From Anaerolineaceae bacterium (GTDB taxonomy: Bacteria > Chloroflexota > Anaerolineae > Aggregatilineales > Phototrophicaceae), in the NCBI GenBank assembly GCA_020634165.1, contig JACKCF010000001.1, positions 1,550,001 through 1,614,000 on the forward strand: 64,000 nt of DNA, read 5' to 3'. This document shows positions 25,678 to 35,337 of this stretch, piece after piece; positions within the stretch are counted from its first letter, which is position 1, and the number at the start of each line of letters is the position of its first letter. The notes beneath the pieces were generated by a model that was given only the letters and a program-made list of their open reading frames with translations, did no database searches and was not told the origin of the DNA. Position numbers and translations under genes: made by a program.

Positions 25678-27292
25678 AATTCTCTTACCCCTGGTTATCC
25701 TGGTTTGCATCATTGGGCCAGTTTCTGCTCAATCAACTTCGCTCGACGATGTGCTGGCTGCAATGTCCCTCCGTCAGAAAGTCGGCCAGATGTTCGTCGC
25801 GACATTTTACGGCCCGGCCATTAATGAACCCGCGCGCCTGTTCTTGCAGGGCTACCAGCCTGGGGCAGTCGTTTTTTTGCCATCAAACCTGGAAAATCCT
25901 AACCAGATCGCCCGCCTGACCAATGATATTCAGCAGACATTGCGCGATGCTGGAACCGTTCCGGCCTTTATTGGCGTCGATCAGGAAGGCGGCATCATCG
26001 CGCATTTAGAGCAAGGCTTTACGCGCTGGCCAGTTCCGATGCTGCTGACTGCAACGGGTGATGCCGAACTTGCGTATAGTGTCGGGATGGCTTACGCACA
26101 GGAGATGCAGGCAGTGGGGATAAACATGAATCTGGCCCCCGTTGCTGATCTGTATACCAATCCAGATAACCCGATTATTGGGCGGCGCTCGTTTGGGGCC
26201 TTCTCGGGGCAAGTCGCGCCCATAGTCGCTGCCTTCGCCCAGGGGATGCAGTCCGGTGGTGTGTTGGCGGTTGCCAAGCACTTTCCAGGGCATGGCGATA
26301 CCTCCGCCGATTCGCATGTGACGCTGCCCGTTATCAGCTACGATATGGCTCGGCTATCCACGACCGAACTCGTGCCTTTTTCGGCGCTCGCACAGGCGAA
26401 TGTTGGCGGTATCATGACGGCCCATATTTATTTCTCGGCACTGGAACCGGAAACAGGTATGCCTGGGTCACTGTCAGGGGCCATTGTCACTGATTTGCTG
26501 CGCGATCAACTCGGCTATGATGGTCTGATTGTGACCGATGCGCTCGATATGGACGCCATCGACACGGTCTATTCCCCTGCGGAGGCTGCCCTCATGGCGA
26601 TTGAAGCTGGCAGCGATTGGGTGCTGACGGGTGCCCATGTCAGTCCGGATGCCCAGGCCGCCGCTATTGAGGCTGTCGTTGCTGCGGTTGAATCTGGCGA
26701 GATTGACGAAGCACGAATTGACGCTTCCGTTCGCCGCATACTGACCGCCAAACAAAATATGGGTGTGCTCGATGCCCAACCTGTTGATGCGTTTCTGGCT
26801 GCGGATGCCATCGACCTTGAAGCACACGCCCAGTTAATTAGCCAGATGTTTGCAGAAGGAACGGCTGTTGCTTATGGTGAAGAATCGATTCCGGTGCAAT
26901 CCGGCGCGTTGATGATCTATCCGGCATCGCAGCCATCGTTGTGGAATGCCTGCGCGCAAGGGGGGAGTTATCAGCCATTAGGCATTTCGGATCGCCCAAC
27001 AGCCGACGAAATCGCCTGGGCACGTTCAGCCGCCTCTACCGCTGAACAAGTGGTTGTGTTTACACGTAATCTGGAAGAGAATGCCCAGTTAGAAGAATTG
27101 GTCAATGGCCTGCCATTAGAGCGCACTGTAGTGGTGGCACTTCACTCGCCGGAAGATTGGCGGTACATACCTCGTCCGCAGGCTTATATCATGACCTACA
27201 GCCCTTTGCCCGCCGCCTACGAGCCTGTTTGCAGCGTATTGTCAGGTCAACTCCCTGCTACAGGGCAGGTCGTTATCAACATGGATATATAG
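25664..27292 (+). CDS. Secreted glycoside hydrolase family 3, beta-N-acetylhexosaminidase-like
   Basis: GH3 enzyme related to NagZ, which removes N-acetylglucosamine from cell-wall or other glycans by a double-displacement mechanism. A signal peptide (LKILLPLVILVCIIGPVSAQ) makes it extracellular, unlike cytoplasmic NagZ of E. coli. Motifs: GVDQEGG, then KHFPGHGDTSADSH around residues 205-218 carrying the Asp-His catalytic dyad of the NagZ group, and nucleophile D292 in VTDALDMDA. The product is 542 residues against about 340 for minimal NagZ. The extra C-terminal domain is of unknown role. Start at the ATG at 25664. Confidence 0.9.
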   Translation: MKSLKILLPLVILVCIIGPVSAQSTSLDDVLAAMSLRQKVGQMFVATFYGPAINEPARLFLQGYQPGAVVFLPSNLENPNQIARLTNDIQQTLRDAGTVPAFIGVDQEGGIIAHLEQGFTRWPVPMLLTATGDAELAYSVGMAYAQEMQAVGINMNLAPVADLYTNPDNPIIGRRSFGAFSGQVAPIVAAFAQGMQSGGVLAVAKHFPGHGDTSADSHVTLPVISYDMARLSTTELVPFSALAQANVGGIMTAHIYFSALEPETGMPGSLSGAIVTDLLRDQLGYDGLIVTDALDMDAIDTVYSPAEAALMAIEAGSDWVLTGAHVSPDAQAAAIEAVVAAVESGEIDEARIDASVRRILTAKQNMGVLDAQPVDAFLAADAIDLEAHAQLISQMFAEGTAVAYGEESIPVQSGALMIYPASQPSLWNACAQGGSYQPLGISDRPTADEIAWARSAASTAEQVVVFTRNLEENAQLEELVNGLPLERTVVVALHSPEDWRYIPRPQAYIMTYSPLPAAYEPVCSVLSGQLPATGQVVINMDI

Positions 27293-27431
27293 CAAATGCC
27301 GCCATATTGAGGAATGCCGCCGTTAGATATGTATTAGATTGCGGCGCGACTGTCATGCGTGGCTTGTGTAGGATGTCATTTTCAGGTTAACTTATTCGTG
27401 TAGAAAACCCAGATCAGGACAACATACCGTT

Positions 27432-29684
27432 ATGACAACGCTTAACCCGGATTTGCTGTCAAAAGATATGGATGCCGTACTTAATGATGCGGCAGCCATG
27501 CGTAAAGAATTTCAGCAGCAAACCATTATGCCAGAATTGCTCTTGATGGCATTGCTTCGCCACCCGGAAACGGCTGCTTCTCGGTTGTTAAATGTATTCA
27601 AGAATACGCGCGGCGTCGATCTCGAACAATTAGAGCACCAGGTTGAACTGGCTATTCGCAGCCGCCGTGACCAGGATGGCAATCTCGACTTTGTCGCCAA
27701 AGGCAATAAAAAAGTGCCCCTGAGCCGTCAGACCATCATCATGCTTGATGACGCGCTTAGTGTCGCCAATTCCATGCACGAGGTGCGCATTGACACCGAC
27801 CATACGCTGACAGTCCTGTCAGAAAGTGCGATGAGCACCAGCGGCTTGCTGCGTCAGGTCGGCATCACGCCTAAAGCCCTGCGCGATATCGTCAGCGATA
27901 GCAGCCAGGTACTGCCTGTTAAACGCTCCAGCGGAACAACCCAGGACTTTGTCGCAACAGCACGACGTGGCAACATGCGAGCAGTTTTCTTCCGCGAAAA
28001 TTTGCTGCGTGAGATGATTAACATCCTGTCGCAGGCCGTTAATCGCCACATCATCCTGATTGGCCCTGATGGCGTCGGCAAACGCACCTTGGCCTATAGC
28101 CTCGCACTGCTGATGTCCGAAGGCAAAGGACCCAACGGTCTCGCCAGCCTCGTCCAGATCGACGAAACGGCACTGCTCGACAACGAACAGCAGGCTGTCC
28201 GCGCAGGTATGAGCAAAGCCCGCAATGGCATTTTGTTCGTGCCGCATCTGCATCGCTTCTTCGGTGGACCTATTAAAGCCGAGTTCTCCAAAGCGACGCC
28301 GCTGATCCAGAAGGCATTTCTGGACGACAATCCAGTCATTATTGCCTCAACGACGGATCAGGAGTATCAGCAGCGCCTGTCACTGGTGAGTGCAATCTCG
28401 GAAAATAGCCAGATTCTGCGTGTGCCGGAGCCATCGGTCGAAGAAACAGTCGAGATGCTCAGTATCATGAAGCCGCACCTTGAAGCTGACTACAGCATCG
28501 AAATCGAAGAAGAAGCGCTTTCTCTGGCGGCGAATCTCGCCCGACGCTATCTGGCGGCAACACCCTTACCGCGCAGCGCGGAACATCTGCTGCACCGGAC
28601 TGCCGCGATGGTCAGCATGGCTCGTCAGCAGCATCTGGCCTTTAAGCCGGAGATGCTGGATGACGGCAAACTGGATGTGGCTGACATCACCCTGGCAGCC
28701 AGCCAGATGACAGGCGTACCGGTCAGCAAACTTGGTGAAGACGAACGCCTGCGCTATGCCAGTATGGTCGAGCATCTTAGCGAGCGCATTAAAGGCCAGG
28801 ACGAAGCCGTTCTTGCCGTCAGCCGCGCGATCAAAACCGCCCGCGTCGGCCTCAAAGATCCGCGCCGCCCGATTGGTGCCTTCCTGTTCCTTGGCCCGAC
28901 CGGTGTCGGCAAGACCGAACTGGCGCGTGTTCTCGCGGACTTCATGTTTGGTGACGAAGATGCCATGCTGCCGCTGGATATGTCCGAGTTCAAGGACGAG
29001 AGCAGCATCAACCGCCTGATTGGTTCGCCGACAGGTTACATCGGCAGTGAAGAGGGGGGCCAGCTAACTGAGCGTGTTCGCAATCAGCCCTATATCATCG
29101 TCCTCTTCGATGAAGTCGAAAAAGCCCATCCGCGCGTGCTGGATATTTTGCTACAGGTCATTGAAGAAGGTCGCCTGACTGATGGCCGAGGCGTCACCAC
29201 TCGCTTTAGCGAGTCTGTCATCATCATGACCAGCAACATTGGCTCGGAACATCTTTCGGTGCCGTATCTGACGGACGACATCAAAGAATCGGTTATGGAA
29301 GAAGTACGCGATTATCTGCGACCGGAATTCATCAACCGTCTTGACGAAGTCGTTATGTTCAACGCGCTCGATGAAGATACATTGGCCCTCATTATGCGTC
29401 TGGAACTCAAGAAAGAAACGCGCATGGCAGAAGAACGCGGCCTGACCTTGTCCTTCACCGATGGGGCAATTGACTACTTACTGTCGCTCAATGACGAGCC
29501 GGAATATGGCGCGCGACCACTGAAGCGCATTATTCGCCGCAGCGTGCGCGAGCCACTTGCCGACTTTCTCCTGCGAGCCAATCCACCTGCTGGAACGGAA
29601 GTGCGTATTACCAGCGCTCGCAAGAAGGGCGGCGGTCTCAAGTTCTCAGCCATGGTTGAGGGCGAAGAAATCAGTATGGAATAA
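27432..29684 (+). CDS. Clp/Hsp100 AAA+ ATPase with degenerate first nucleotide-binding domain
   Basis: A 750-residue two-ring AAA+ protein. A Clp_N-type domain occupies about residues 1-150. The first AAA+ module has GPDGVGKRT near residue 211, with Arg replacing the Ser/Thr of Walker A. ILFVPHLHRFF stands where ILFIDEIH (Walker B) is expected, so both the Mg ligand and the catalytic Glu are lost. The second module is intact: GPTGVGKT near 488, VLFDEVEKAH near 557, and RPEFINRLDE with the arginine finger. There is no long ClpB coiled-coil insert. I see no [LIV]GF/IGL ClpP-docking loop between IGSEHLS and RPEFINR. It is likely a chaperone or disaggregase-type remodeller rather than a ClpP partner. 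Confidence 0.88.
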   Translation: MTTLNPDLLSKDMDAVLNDAAAMRKEFQQQTIMPELLLMALLRHPETAASRLLNVFKNTRGVDLEQLEHQVELAIRSRRDQDGNLDFVAKGNKKVPLSRQTIIMLDDALSVANSMHEVRIDTDHTLTVLSESAMSTSGLLRQVGITPKALRDIVSDSSQVLPVKRSSGTTQDFVATARRGNMRAVFFRENLLREMINILSQAVNRHIILIGPDGVGKRTLAYSLALLMSEGKGPNGLASLVQIDETALLDNEQQAVRAGMSKARNGILFVPHLHRFFGGPIKAEFSKATPLIQKAFLDDNPVIIASTTDQEYQQRLSLVSAISENSQILRVPEPSVEETVEMLSIMKPHLEADYSIEIEEEALSLAANLARRYLAATPLPRSAEHLLHRTAAMVSMARQQHLAFKPEMLDDGKLDVADITLAASQMTGVPVSKLGEDERLRYASMVEHLSERIKGQDEAVLAVSRAIKTARVGLKDPRRPIGAFLFLGPTGVGKTELARVLADFMFGDEDAMLPLDMSEFKDESSINRLIGSPTGYIGSEEGGQLTERVRNQPYIIVLFDEVEKAHPRVLDILLQVIEEGRLTDGRGVTTRFSESVIIMTSNIGSEHLSVPYLTDDIKESVMEEVRDYLRPEFINRLDEVVMFNALDEDTLALIMRLELKKETRMAEERGLTLSFTDGAIDYLLSLNDEPEYGARPLKRIIRRSVREPLADFLLRANPPAGTEVRITSARKKGGGLKFSAMVEGEEISME

Positions 29685-29705
29685 ATATAATATTCGTGCA
29701 GAATT

Positions 29706-29741
29706 AAAAGCTCGGCACACCAGTGTCGAGCTTTTATATTT
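29706..29741 (+). terminator. Terminator after the Clp ATPase gene
   Basis: A 13-bp stem, AAAAGCTCGGCAC/GTGTCGAGCTTTT (one G-T pair), with loop ACCA is followed by an AT-rich tail. It starts 22 bases after the stop codon. Confidence 0.9.
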
Positions 29742-30043
29742 GATCAGTTTTCGTCAACTGTAAACGAACATTTCGTCATTCATGAAATAACCCTTAATAT
29801 TATGAGCGATTTGTGCTCTATTTACAGAAATCTCTACAAAATGTTAATGCGCCTCAGCGTTGGCAAATGCCCTGCAAAGTTATATAGTCTACGTTAATGT
29901 TTGCACAGCCAATGTACACGACATTGTTATGTCGATTGCAACTTTAGAAATGGCTGCAAATCGGCTAAATTAATAGCGTTGCTTCCTAAATTATCGTTAA
30001 GTGGCGCCTCCATCTGCAATAAGGTAGGTTAAGGGGAACCGCG
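29742..30043. other. AT-rich intergenic region
   Basis: About 300 bases with markedly higher AT content than the surrounding genes. I find no convincing open frame, tRNA or strong inverted repeat. Several AT-rich -10-like stretches occur but none has a matching -35, so I do not place a promoter. AAGGGGAA at its right end is the ribosome-binding site of the next gene. Confidence 0.5.
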
Positions 30044-31216
30044 TTGCGGCGTAAAATAGCAGCTATCTTCAGCCTGTTTTCTCTCTTCATCGGGATGCTG
30101 ATAGCGTTGCCTCCGCTCTTGTTATTCCAATGGTCTGTACAACTTGCTGCCACGGAAATCAGTTGGGTTTCTGCACTAGCAGGGACGGTCGCGGTTGTCG
30201 TTCAGCCGCGCCACTGGCGGACCGTATTGGTGAGCATGTTGGGCGTCTGGCTGTCAACCGGACCCTATCGACAGTTCCGTAAAGCAATCCGGCACAATAA
30301 CCTTGAAATGAATGCCGCCCTCGGTGCAGGCTATATCGACAGCGTGCCACAGTCTATTCGGCATCAACTTCAGACGAAACCTTTATCGTTAAGGCGCTTG
30401 TTTTACCTTAACCTTAAATCAATACAAGCTGAAGTGATCCGCGACGTGCCTTATCTGGACGTCGAAACGCGCATGCTTGTGATGGACATTTACAAACCAA
30501 AAAAACCCGCACTCCGCAAAAAGGGCTATCCCTGCATCGTGACGATTCACGGCGGCAGTTGGCGCTCTGGTGATAAGGGCCAGTATTTTGCTGATTCTTA
30601 TCGGCGTATGGCTGACCAGGGTTATCTGGTATTTGACATTCAATACCGATTTTCCCAGGAAGCGCGCTGGCCAGCTCAACATGAAGACGTCACCAATGCG
30701 CTCAAATGGATCGCCGAGCATGCGGCTGAATACGGTGGCGACAAGGACAACCTCGCGCTGATCGGGCGTTCTGCTGGTGGCTTTCTGGCATTACATGGTG
30801 CCTACCGCTCCTTGCCGGAAGTCAAAGTGAAGGCAGTAATCGCTGCATATGCGCCGGTTGACCTGCGCCTATGGCCGATGAATCCGGGATCAGTCGGTGT
30901 GCTGCTGATGGGTGGCGTCCCGCACGAAATGCCGGAACGCTATTATGACTCAGCCGTCACCAGCCACCTGCATGAGGACTGCCCGCCAACGCTGCTGCTG
31001 CATGGTGGTAAGGACTCAGTCGTGCCGATCATGCACTCGCAGGTTTTGCAGCAGTCCCTGACGGTTTCCGGTGTCACCTGCGCCCTGGTAGATATTCCCT
31101 GGGGCCAGCACGGGTTTGATGGCAATACGAATGGCCTCGGTGCGCAGCTCGCACAATATTATCTGGATCGCTTCTTGGCTTGGTCAATGTACGGTGGTGA
31201 TAAACCGATGGACTAG
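30044..31216 (+). CDS. Membrane-anchored alpha/beta hydrolase (esterase/lipase)
   Basis: A 390-residue protein. The N-terminal 70 residues hold two hydrophobic segments (IFSLFSLFIGMLIALPPLLL and ISWVSALAGTVAVVV). The rest is an HSL/BD-FAE-type esterase domain. Visible features are the oxyanion HGGSW (HGG motif), nucleophile Ser in GRSAGG near residue 243, Asp in GGKDSVVP near 324 and His in GQHGF near 355. The start is TTG at 30044, supported by AAGGGGAA 7 bases upstream. The substrate is unknown. The downstream phosphohexomutase suggests, weakly, a link to glycan metabolism. Confidence 0.85.
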   Translation: MRRKIAAIFSLFSLFIGMLIALPPLLLFQWSVQLAATEISWVSALAGTVAVVVQPRHWRTVLVSMLGVWLSTGPYRQFRKAIRHNNLEMNAALGAGYIDSVPQSIRHQLQTKPLSLRRLFYLNLKSIQAEVIRDVPYLDVETRMLVMDIYKPKKPALRKKGYPCIVTIHGGSWRSGDKGQYFADSYRRMADQGYLVFDIQYRFSQEARWPAQHEDVTNALKWIAEHAAEYGGDKDNLALIGRSAGGFLALHGAYRSLPEVKVKAVIAAYAPVDLRLWPMNPGSVGVLLMGGVPHEMPERYYDSAVTSHLHEDCPPTLLLHGGKDSVVPIMHSQVLQQSLTVSGVTCALVDIPWGQHGFDGNTNGLGAQLAQYYLDRFLAWSMYGGDKPMD

Positions 31217-31227
31217 GTAGTCAAGCC

Positions 31228-31842
31228 ATGCAGCAAAATTACGATGCAGAAACAGTCATCAGGAGTCCCCAATACGAGCGCCTACGCTTTGGCTGGGATG
31301 CCTGGCTAGGTGTAGTCGGATACATAGCAGAGCAGCATAGTCCGGACGCGCTTTTGCGCGTTTCTTTGTCTGCCGATGCGGCGCGATCTTTAAAATGGAA
31401 TGCGTCCGTTCGCTGGGGGCCTTATCGCGAAACTGTCAAAAATCAGCCTGCATTGGGGTCTGCACTCAGCGAACTCTGGCACGAGGTTGAAGATAACCAT
31501 CGTATTTTCTGGTCACATCAGGATTCTGTGCGTCGTCCCATTCCGTATCGGGCCGATTCTTGGCTAGATGACCGCTCTGCTGCCGCCCTGCAAAGCCTAA
31601 TCAATATCGGCCATCGCCTGTTTGCAGACGACTGGCAGATTGTCATTGTTTATCAGCCTTCTGAACTATCCTACGCGCGCGTTCAGACGCGCATCCTCGC
31701 TGCGGATTACGCGGTTTATCGTGGTGGGCGCGGCGCAACTTTGCGAGAATCGTGCCAAACGCTGTATCATAATGCTATTGATTTATTTACAGCGCATATC
31801 CAGCGCATATCCGAACATATCGCATATGAGGGGATACAATGA
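31228..31842 (+). CDS. Hypothetical protein
   Basis: A 204-residue soluble protein I do not recognise. It is rich in Trp, Tyr and Arg (FGWDAWLGVVGYIAEQ, SLKWNASVRWGPYRET, DNHRIFWSHQDSVRRP). There is no signal peptide or catalytic motif. It begins 11 bases after the esterase stop. Its stop codon overlaps the phosphohexomutase start as ATGA, so translational coupling is likely. It may be an accessory protein of that enzyme, but this is only positional inference. Confidence 0.65.
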   Translation: MQQNYDAETVIRSPQYERLRFGWDAWLGVVGYIAEQHSPDALLRVSLSADAARSLKWNASVRWGPYRETVKNQPALGSALSELWHEVEDNHRIFWSHQDSVRRPIPYRADSWLDDRSAAALQSLINIGHRLFADDWQIVIVYQPSELSYARVQTRILAADYAVYRGGRGATLRESCQTLYHNAIDLFTAHIQRISEHIAYEGIQ

Positions 31843-33260
31843 CGCAAGTCGACCATTCGATTTTCCGTAAGTATGACATTCGTGGTGTAGCCGTTGGCGA
31901 TAATCCGCAGATCACACCTGAACTGGCACGCCTCGTTGGCAAAGCACTCGGCACCTACATGCCCAAAGAATTCAACACCGAGCGCGTTTTCGTAGGTAGC
32001 GACAACCGTGTGACATCTGAACCGATTCGCAATGCCATGATTGAGGGTCTGCTCTCTACAGGCATGAACGTTACCGACATTGGCGAAGTCATCACGCCAA
32101 CCGTGTATTTTGCATCAGCCACCTATGGTGAGCATGGCGCAGGTGTTCAGATCACTGGTAGCCACCTGACAACTGAATATAACGGTATCAAGATGGCTTA
32201 TGGTCCGCTGGCACTCTCTGGCGACCGCATTATCGCACTGCGCGACATCATCGAAAGCGATAGCTTTGCGACAGGCGAGGGCCAGCTCGATAAAGATTAC
32301 GACATGATCCACAAGCACATGGCCAAAATCCAGACCATGGTCAAGATGGGCGACAAAAAGCTCAAGGTTGTGGTCGATGCGGGCAATGGTCTCGTCGGTA
32401 GTTACATTCCGCAGGTACTTACGAATCTGGGCGTTGATGTTGTCTGCCTGTATTGTGAACCCGATGGTACGTTCCCCAATCATCTGCCGAACCCGGAAGA
32501 CCCGGAAATGACCAAAGATTTAGAGGCAAAGGTCATTGAAACAGGTGCCAATTGTGGTCTCGCCTTTGACGGCGACAGCGACCGTGCTGGCTTCGTCGAT
32601 GAACACGGCCATCACATCGCCGCTGATAAGCTGCTGGCGGTTCTGGCGCGCGATCTGCTTGGTCGTCATCCTGGCGCATCGATTGTATTCGATGTGAAGG
32701 CATCCCAGGCCCTGCCGGATATGATTAAAGAGTACGGCGGTGTGCCCGTCATGTGGAAAACTGGCCACAGCCTGATGAAGCTCAAGATGCACGAAATTGG
32801 CTCGCCATTGGGTGGTGAAGTCAGCGGTCACCTGTTCGTCGGCGAAGACTATTATGGCTTCGATGATGCACCGCTGGTGGCCCTCAAAGCCCTGTCGATC
32901 TTCTCCAGCACAGAAAAATCAGTCTCGCAGGTTTTCGATGAATTCCCGAAGTTGTTCGCCACGCCGGAAGTCATCCTGTCCGCGCCCGATGATCTCAAAT
33001 TTGGCATGATTGATGAGATGGTCAACGTCTTCAGCGACAAATACGAAGTGATTACGCTCGATGGTGTGCGTGCTCAGTTTGGCAAGGGCTGGGGCATGGT
33101 TCGCGCCAGCAACACCCAACCAGCGATCACCCTGCGTTTTGAAGCCTACACCAAAGAAGACATCGTCAAGTACATGAACATCTTCAAAGAACAGCTTGAT
33201 AAATACCCACAGGTCGACCAAACCAAGTTGATTGCCCAGATCGAGCGTTTTAGCGAGTAA
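31839..33260 (+). CDS. Phosphomannomutase/phosphoglucomutase family protein
   Basis: Alpha-D-phosphohexomutase that interconverts hexose 1- and 6-phosphates for sugar-nucleotide and glycan synthesis. Its 473 residues match the family. The metal site is FDGDSDRAG. The sugar-specificity loop is GGEVSGH, and the C-terminal phosphate-binding region includes VRASNTQPAITLRFEA. The phosphoserine loop reads TGSHLTTEYNGIK with Ser at about residue 108, instead of the canonical TASHNP. The reactive Ser-His and NG.K are kept but the Asn-Pro is lost. Start overlaps the preceding gene (ATGA). Confidence 0.92.
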   Translation: MTQVDHSIFRKYDIRGVAVGDNPQITPELARLVGKALGTYMPKEFNTERVFVGSDNRVTSEPIRNAMIEGLLSTGMNVTDIGEVITPTVYFASATYGEHGAGVQITGSHLTTEYNGIKMAYGPLALSGDRIIALRDIIESDSFATGEGQLDKDYDMIHKHMAKIQTMVKMGDKKLKVVVDAGNGLVGSYIPQVLTNLGVDVVCLYCEPDGTFPNHLPNPEDPEMTKDLEAKVIETGANCGLAFDGDSDRAGFVDEHGHHIAADKLLAVLARDLLGRHPGASIVFDVKASQALPDMIKEYGGVPVMWKTGHSLMKLKMHEIGSPLGGEVSGHLFVGEDYYGFDDAPLVALKALSIFSSTEKSVSQVFDEFPKLFATPEVILSAPDDLKFGMIDEMVNVFSDKYEVITLDGVRAQFGKGWGMVRASNTQPAITLRFEAYTKEDIVKYMNIFKEQLDKYPQVDQTKLIAQIERFSE

Positions 33261-33282
33261 GTTCTCCTGCCCAAATCACAGA

Positions 33283-33315
33283 AGAGCGTTCCATGTTGGA
33301 GCGCTCTTTGTTTTT
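33283..33315 (+). terminator. Terminator after the phosphohexomutase gene
   Basis: An 11-bp stem AGAGCGTTCCA/TGGAGCGCTCT (one T-G pair) with loop TGT is followed by TTGTTTTT. Confidence 0.9.
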
Positions 33316-33366
33316 GGGAACATTCCAATTTTAATGTTTGTAATTTGGTCATCTCGGCGGTATGTT

Positions 33367-34074
33367 ATGGCCATGACAGATCATTTCAAAGCAATTTACG
33401 CTAAAAAAGCATCTGAATACGAGCGCATGGTCAGCCGTGAAGATTATCACGGCAACCTGTTTGCAGCGCTCAATGAACTGCACCATTTGTCCGGGGCCAC
33501 AGCCGTTGATATTGGTACGGGCACAGGTCGCCTGACGCGCTTACTCAGTTTTCAGGTTGCGCAGGTCATTGGCCTGGACATTGCCCCTGCGATGCTCCTG
33601 GAAGCGCGTGAGCAAATGCTTCAATCCGGCATGAATAACTGGTCGCTGGCCAATGCCGATAATATCGCACTGCCCCTGGCTACCAATTGTGCTGACTTCG
33701 CCACCGAAGGTTGGAGCTTTGGCCATAGTGTCGGTTGGTTCCCCGATGAATGGCACGACAAAATTGGTGCCATGCTTGATGAAATGCGCCGTATTGTTCG
33801 GCCCGGCGGCACGATTGTGCTGCTGGAAACACTCGGTACAGGCAGCAAATCGCCTCATCCGCCAACCGATGGCCTTGCTGAACTCTATCACTGGTGGGAA
33901 CACGAACAGGGTTTCCAGCATCGTTGGATTCGCACCGACTACCAGTTCGAGAGCGTAGCCGAGGCCGATGAACTGACGCGCTTTTTCTTCGGTGATGAAC
34001 TCGCTGACGCGATTGTCGCTAACCAGATGGACATCTTGCCGGAATGCACGGGCATCTGGTGGCAGACTGTTTAA
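33367..34074 (+). CDS. Class I SAM-dependent methyltransferase
   Basis: About 235 residues with a Rossmann-type methyltransferase fold. Motif I is AVDIGTGTGRLTRLL, and the acidic end of strand 2 is IGLDIAPAML. The post-I region follows with ANADNIALPLA, then RRIVRPGGTIVLLETLG (motif III). The acceptor is unknown. The preferred start is the ATG at 33367, which follows GGCGG. The longer in-frame extension would overlap the previous gene and terminator. It is convergent with the flippase gene. Confidence 0.86.
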   Translation: MAMTDHFKAIYAKKASEYERMVSREDYHGNLFAALNELHHLSGATAVDIGTGTGRLTRLLSFQVAQVIGLDIAPAMLLEAREQMLQSGMNNWSLANADNIALPLATNCADFATEGWSFGHSVGWFPDEWHDKIGAMLDEMRRIVRPGGTIVLLETLGTGSKSPHPPTDGLAELYHWWEHEQGFQHRWIRTDYQFESVAEADELTRFFFGDELADAIVANQMDILPECTGIWWQTV

Positions 34075-34128
34075 GCAGTAGGGGCAAGACATGCCTTACC
34101 TAGCTTCTTAGATCAAATGTCAAAATGC

Positions 34129-35337
34129 CTACCTTTCCTGATGCAGCCACAGCAGTAGGGCGGAGATACTATCGGCTATCGCACCCGCCAATACAGCCCC
34201 GAGCGCTCCCATCGTCGGGATGAGCAGCAGACCAAGCACAATCTGTATGCCGATACTGATGCCATATACCCAGTTGGTGAAGGCTTCCTGCCCGCGAGCA
34301 TACCAGTAAACGATCCGCACATTCTTGAGGATGTTTGGCAGCAGTGCCCAACCCGCCCAGGCGAGTACGTCATCCGCGCCGGAAAACGCACCGCCGTAGA
34401 CCAGCGAAATCAGCCATGTTGCCCCGATTGTAAAGACGACAGCCAATCCCACACTGCCGAGTATCAGCAAACCGACGGCCTGGTAAAAAGTCCGATTGCG
34501 CTTTTCATCTTTTTGCTCTGCGCTCAAAGCCGGATAAAGGGCATCATACACGGCCCGCGCCAATAATGTCCCCAAATCGACGAAACGTGCCGCCGCTGCA
34601 TAGACGCCAACGACCGCCGCTGGGGCCAACAAATCAAGCATGAGCACATTCAGGCGCAGTTGCAGCGCGCCCAGGAACGCCGCCAGTGCAAACGGGGCTG
34701 CTGCCTCTAAAGTGGCTTTGACATCTGGCTCCGATGCCTTAATGTTCCCGCAGCACTGACGATACAGCCACCATGCCACAGCCATCTGTACCCCGGACGT
34801 CACAGTGTTGATGACCATCACCCACTGGATCGACGCTGAATTCAGCAGGGTGACCGCTGTCAGGACAACTTGGCTGCCCAGCATGCCCAGATGCAGAACA
34901 GCGATCAGCCCCATACGCTGCTGTGCCCGGAAAATGGCGCTGTAGGTGCTGTAAAGCGGTTGAATCAGCACCAGCGGCATTGCCAGCCAGATAACTTGCC
35001 TGCTGGTAGGGTCACTCTCCAACAACAATGCAGCAAGAGCTAGCGCGACCATCAGCCCACCAGCCAATGCCCAGCGCAGCCAAACACCTAACCTCACTAG
35101 CGCCGCGCCGCGCTCTGGTGACTGTGCCGCATCACGTACAATCAGCGTGCTGATGCCAAAATCGGCCAGTAAACTGATCGGGAAAACCCAGGCCAATGCC
35201 GAGGCATAGTAGCCCAGGCCGCTTTCGCCCAACGATCTGCCGATCATCGCTGCCAGCAAGAACGATAAAATGGCTCCCAGCCCGTGAGAGATGACAAGGT
35301 AGAGTGTGTTGGTCGCAAAGCGGGAACGAATCAGCAC
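34129..35337 (-). CDS. Oligosaccharide flippase (Wzx/MVF-like)
   Basis: Polytopic protein of 402 residues with about twelve hydrophobic segments, of the polysaccharide transporter family that flips lipid-linked glycans across the membrane. The N-terminus (NTLYLVISHGLGAILSFLLA, then GRSLGESGLGYYASALA) is the typical Wzx opening. GVYAAAARFVDLGTLLARAV, with its conserved AAR/F around segment 8, also fits. The start is GTG at 35337. It stands alone between convergent and divergent neighbours and has no glycosyltransferase cluster nearby. Confidence 0.83.
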   Translation of the reverse strand: MLIRSRFATNTLYLVISHGLGAILSFLLAAMIGRSLGESGLGYYASALAWVFPISLLADFGISTLIVRDAAQSPERGAALVRLGVWLRWALAGGLMVALALAALLLESDPTSRQVIWLAMPLVLIQPLYSTYSAIFRAQQRMGLIAVLHLGMLGSQVVLTAVTLLNSASIQWVMVINTVTSGVQMAVAWWLYRQCCGNIKASEPDVKATLEAAAPFALAAFLGALQLRLNVLMLDLLAPAAVVGVYAAAARFVDLGTLLARAVYDALYPALSAEQKDEKRNRTFYQAVGLLILGSVGLAVVFTIGATWLISLVYGGAFSGADDVLAWAGWALLPNILKNVRIVYWYARGQEAFTNWVYGISIGIQIVLGLLLIPTMGALGAVLAGAIADSISALLLWLHQER

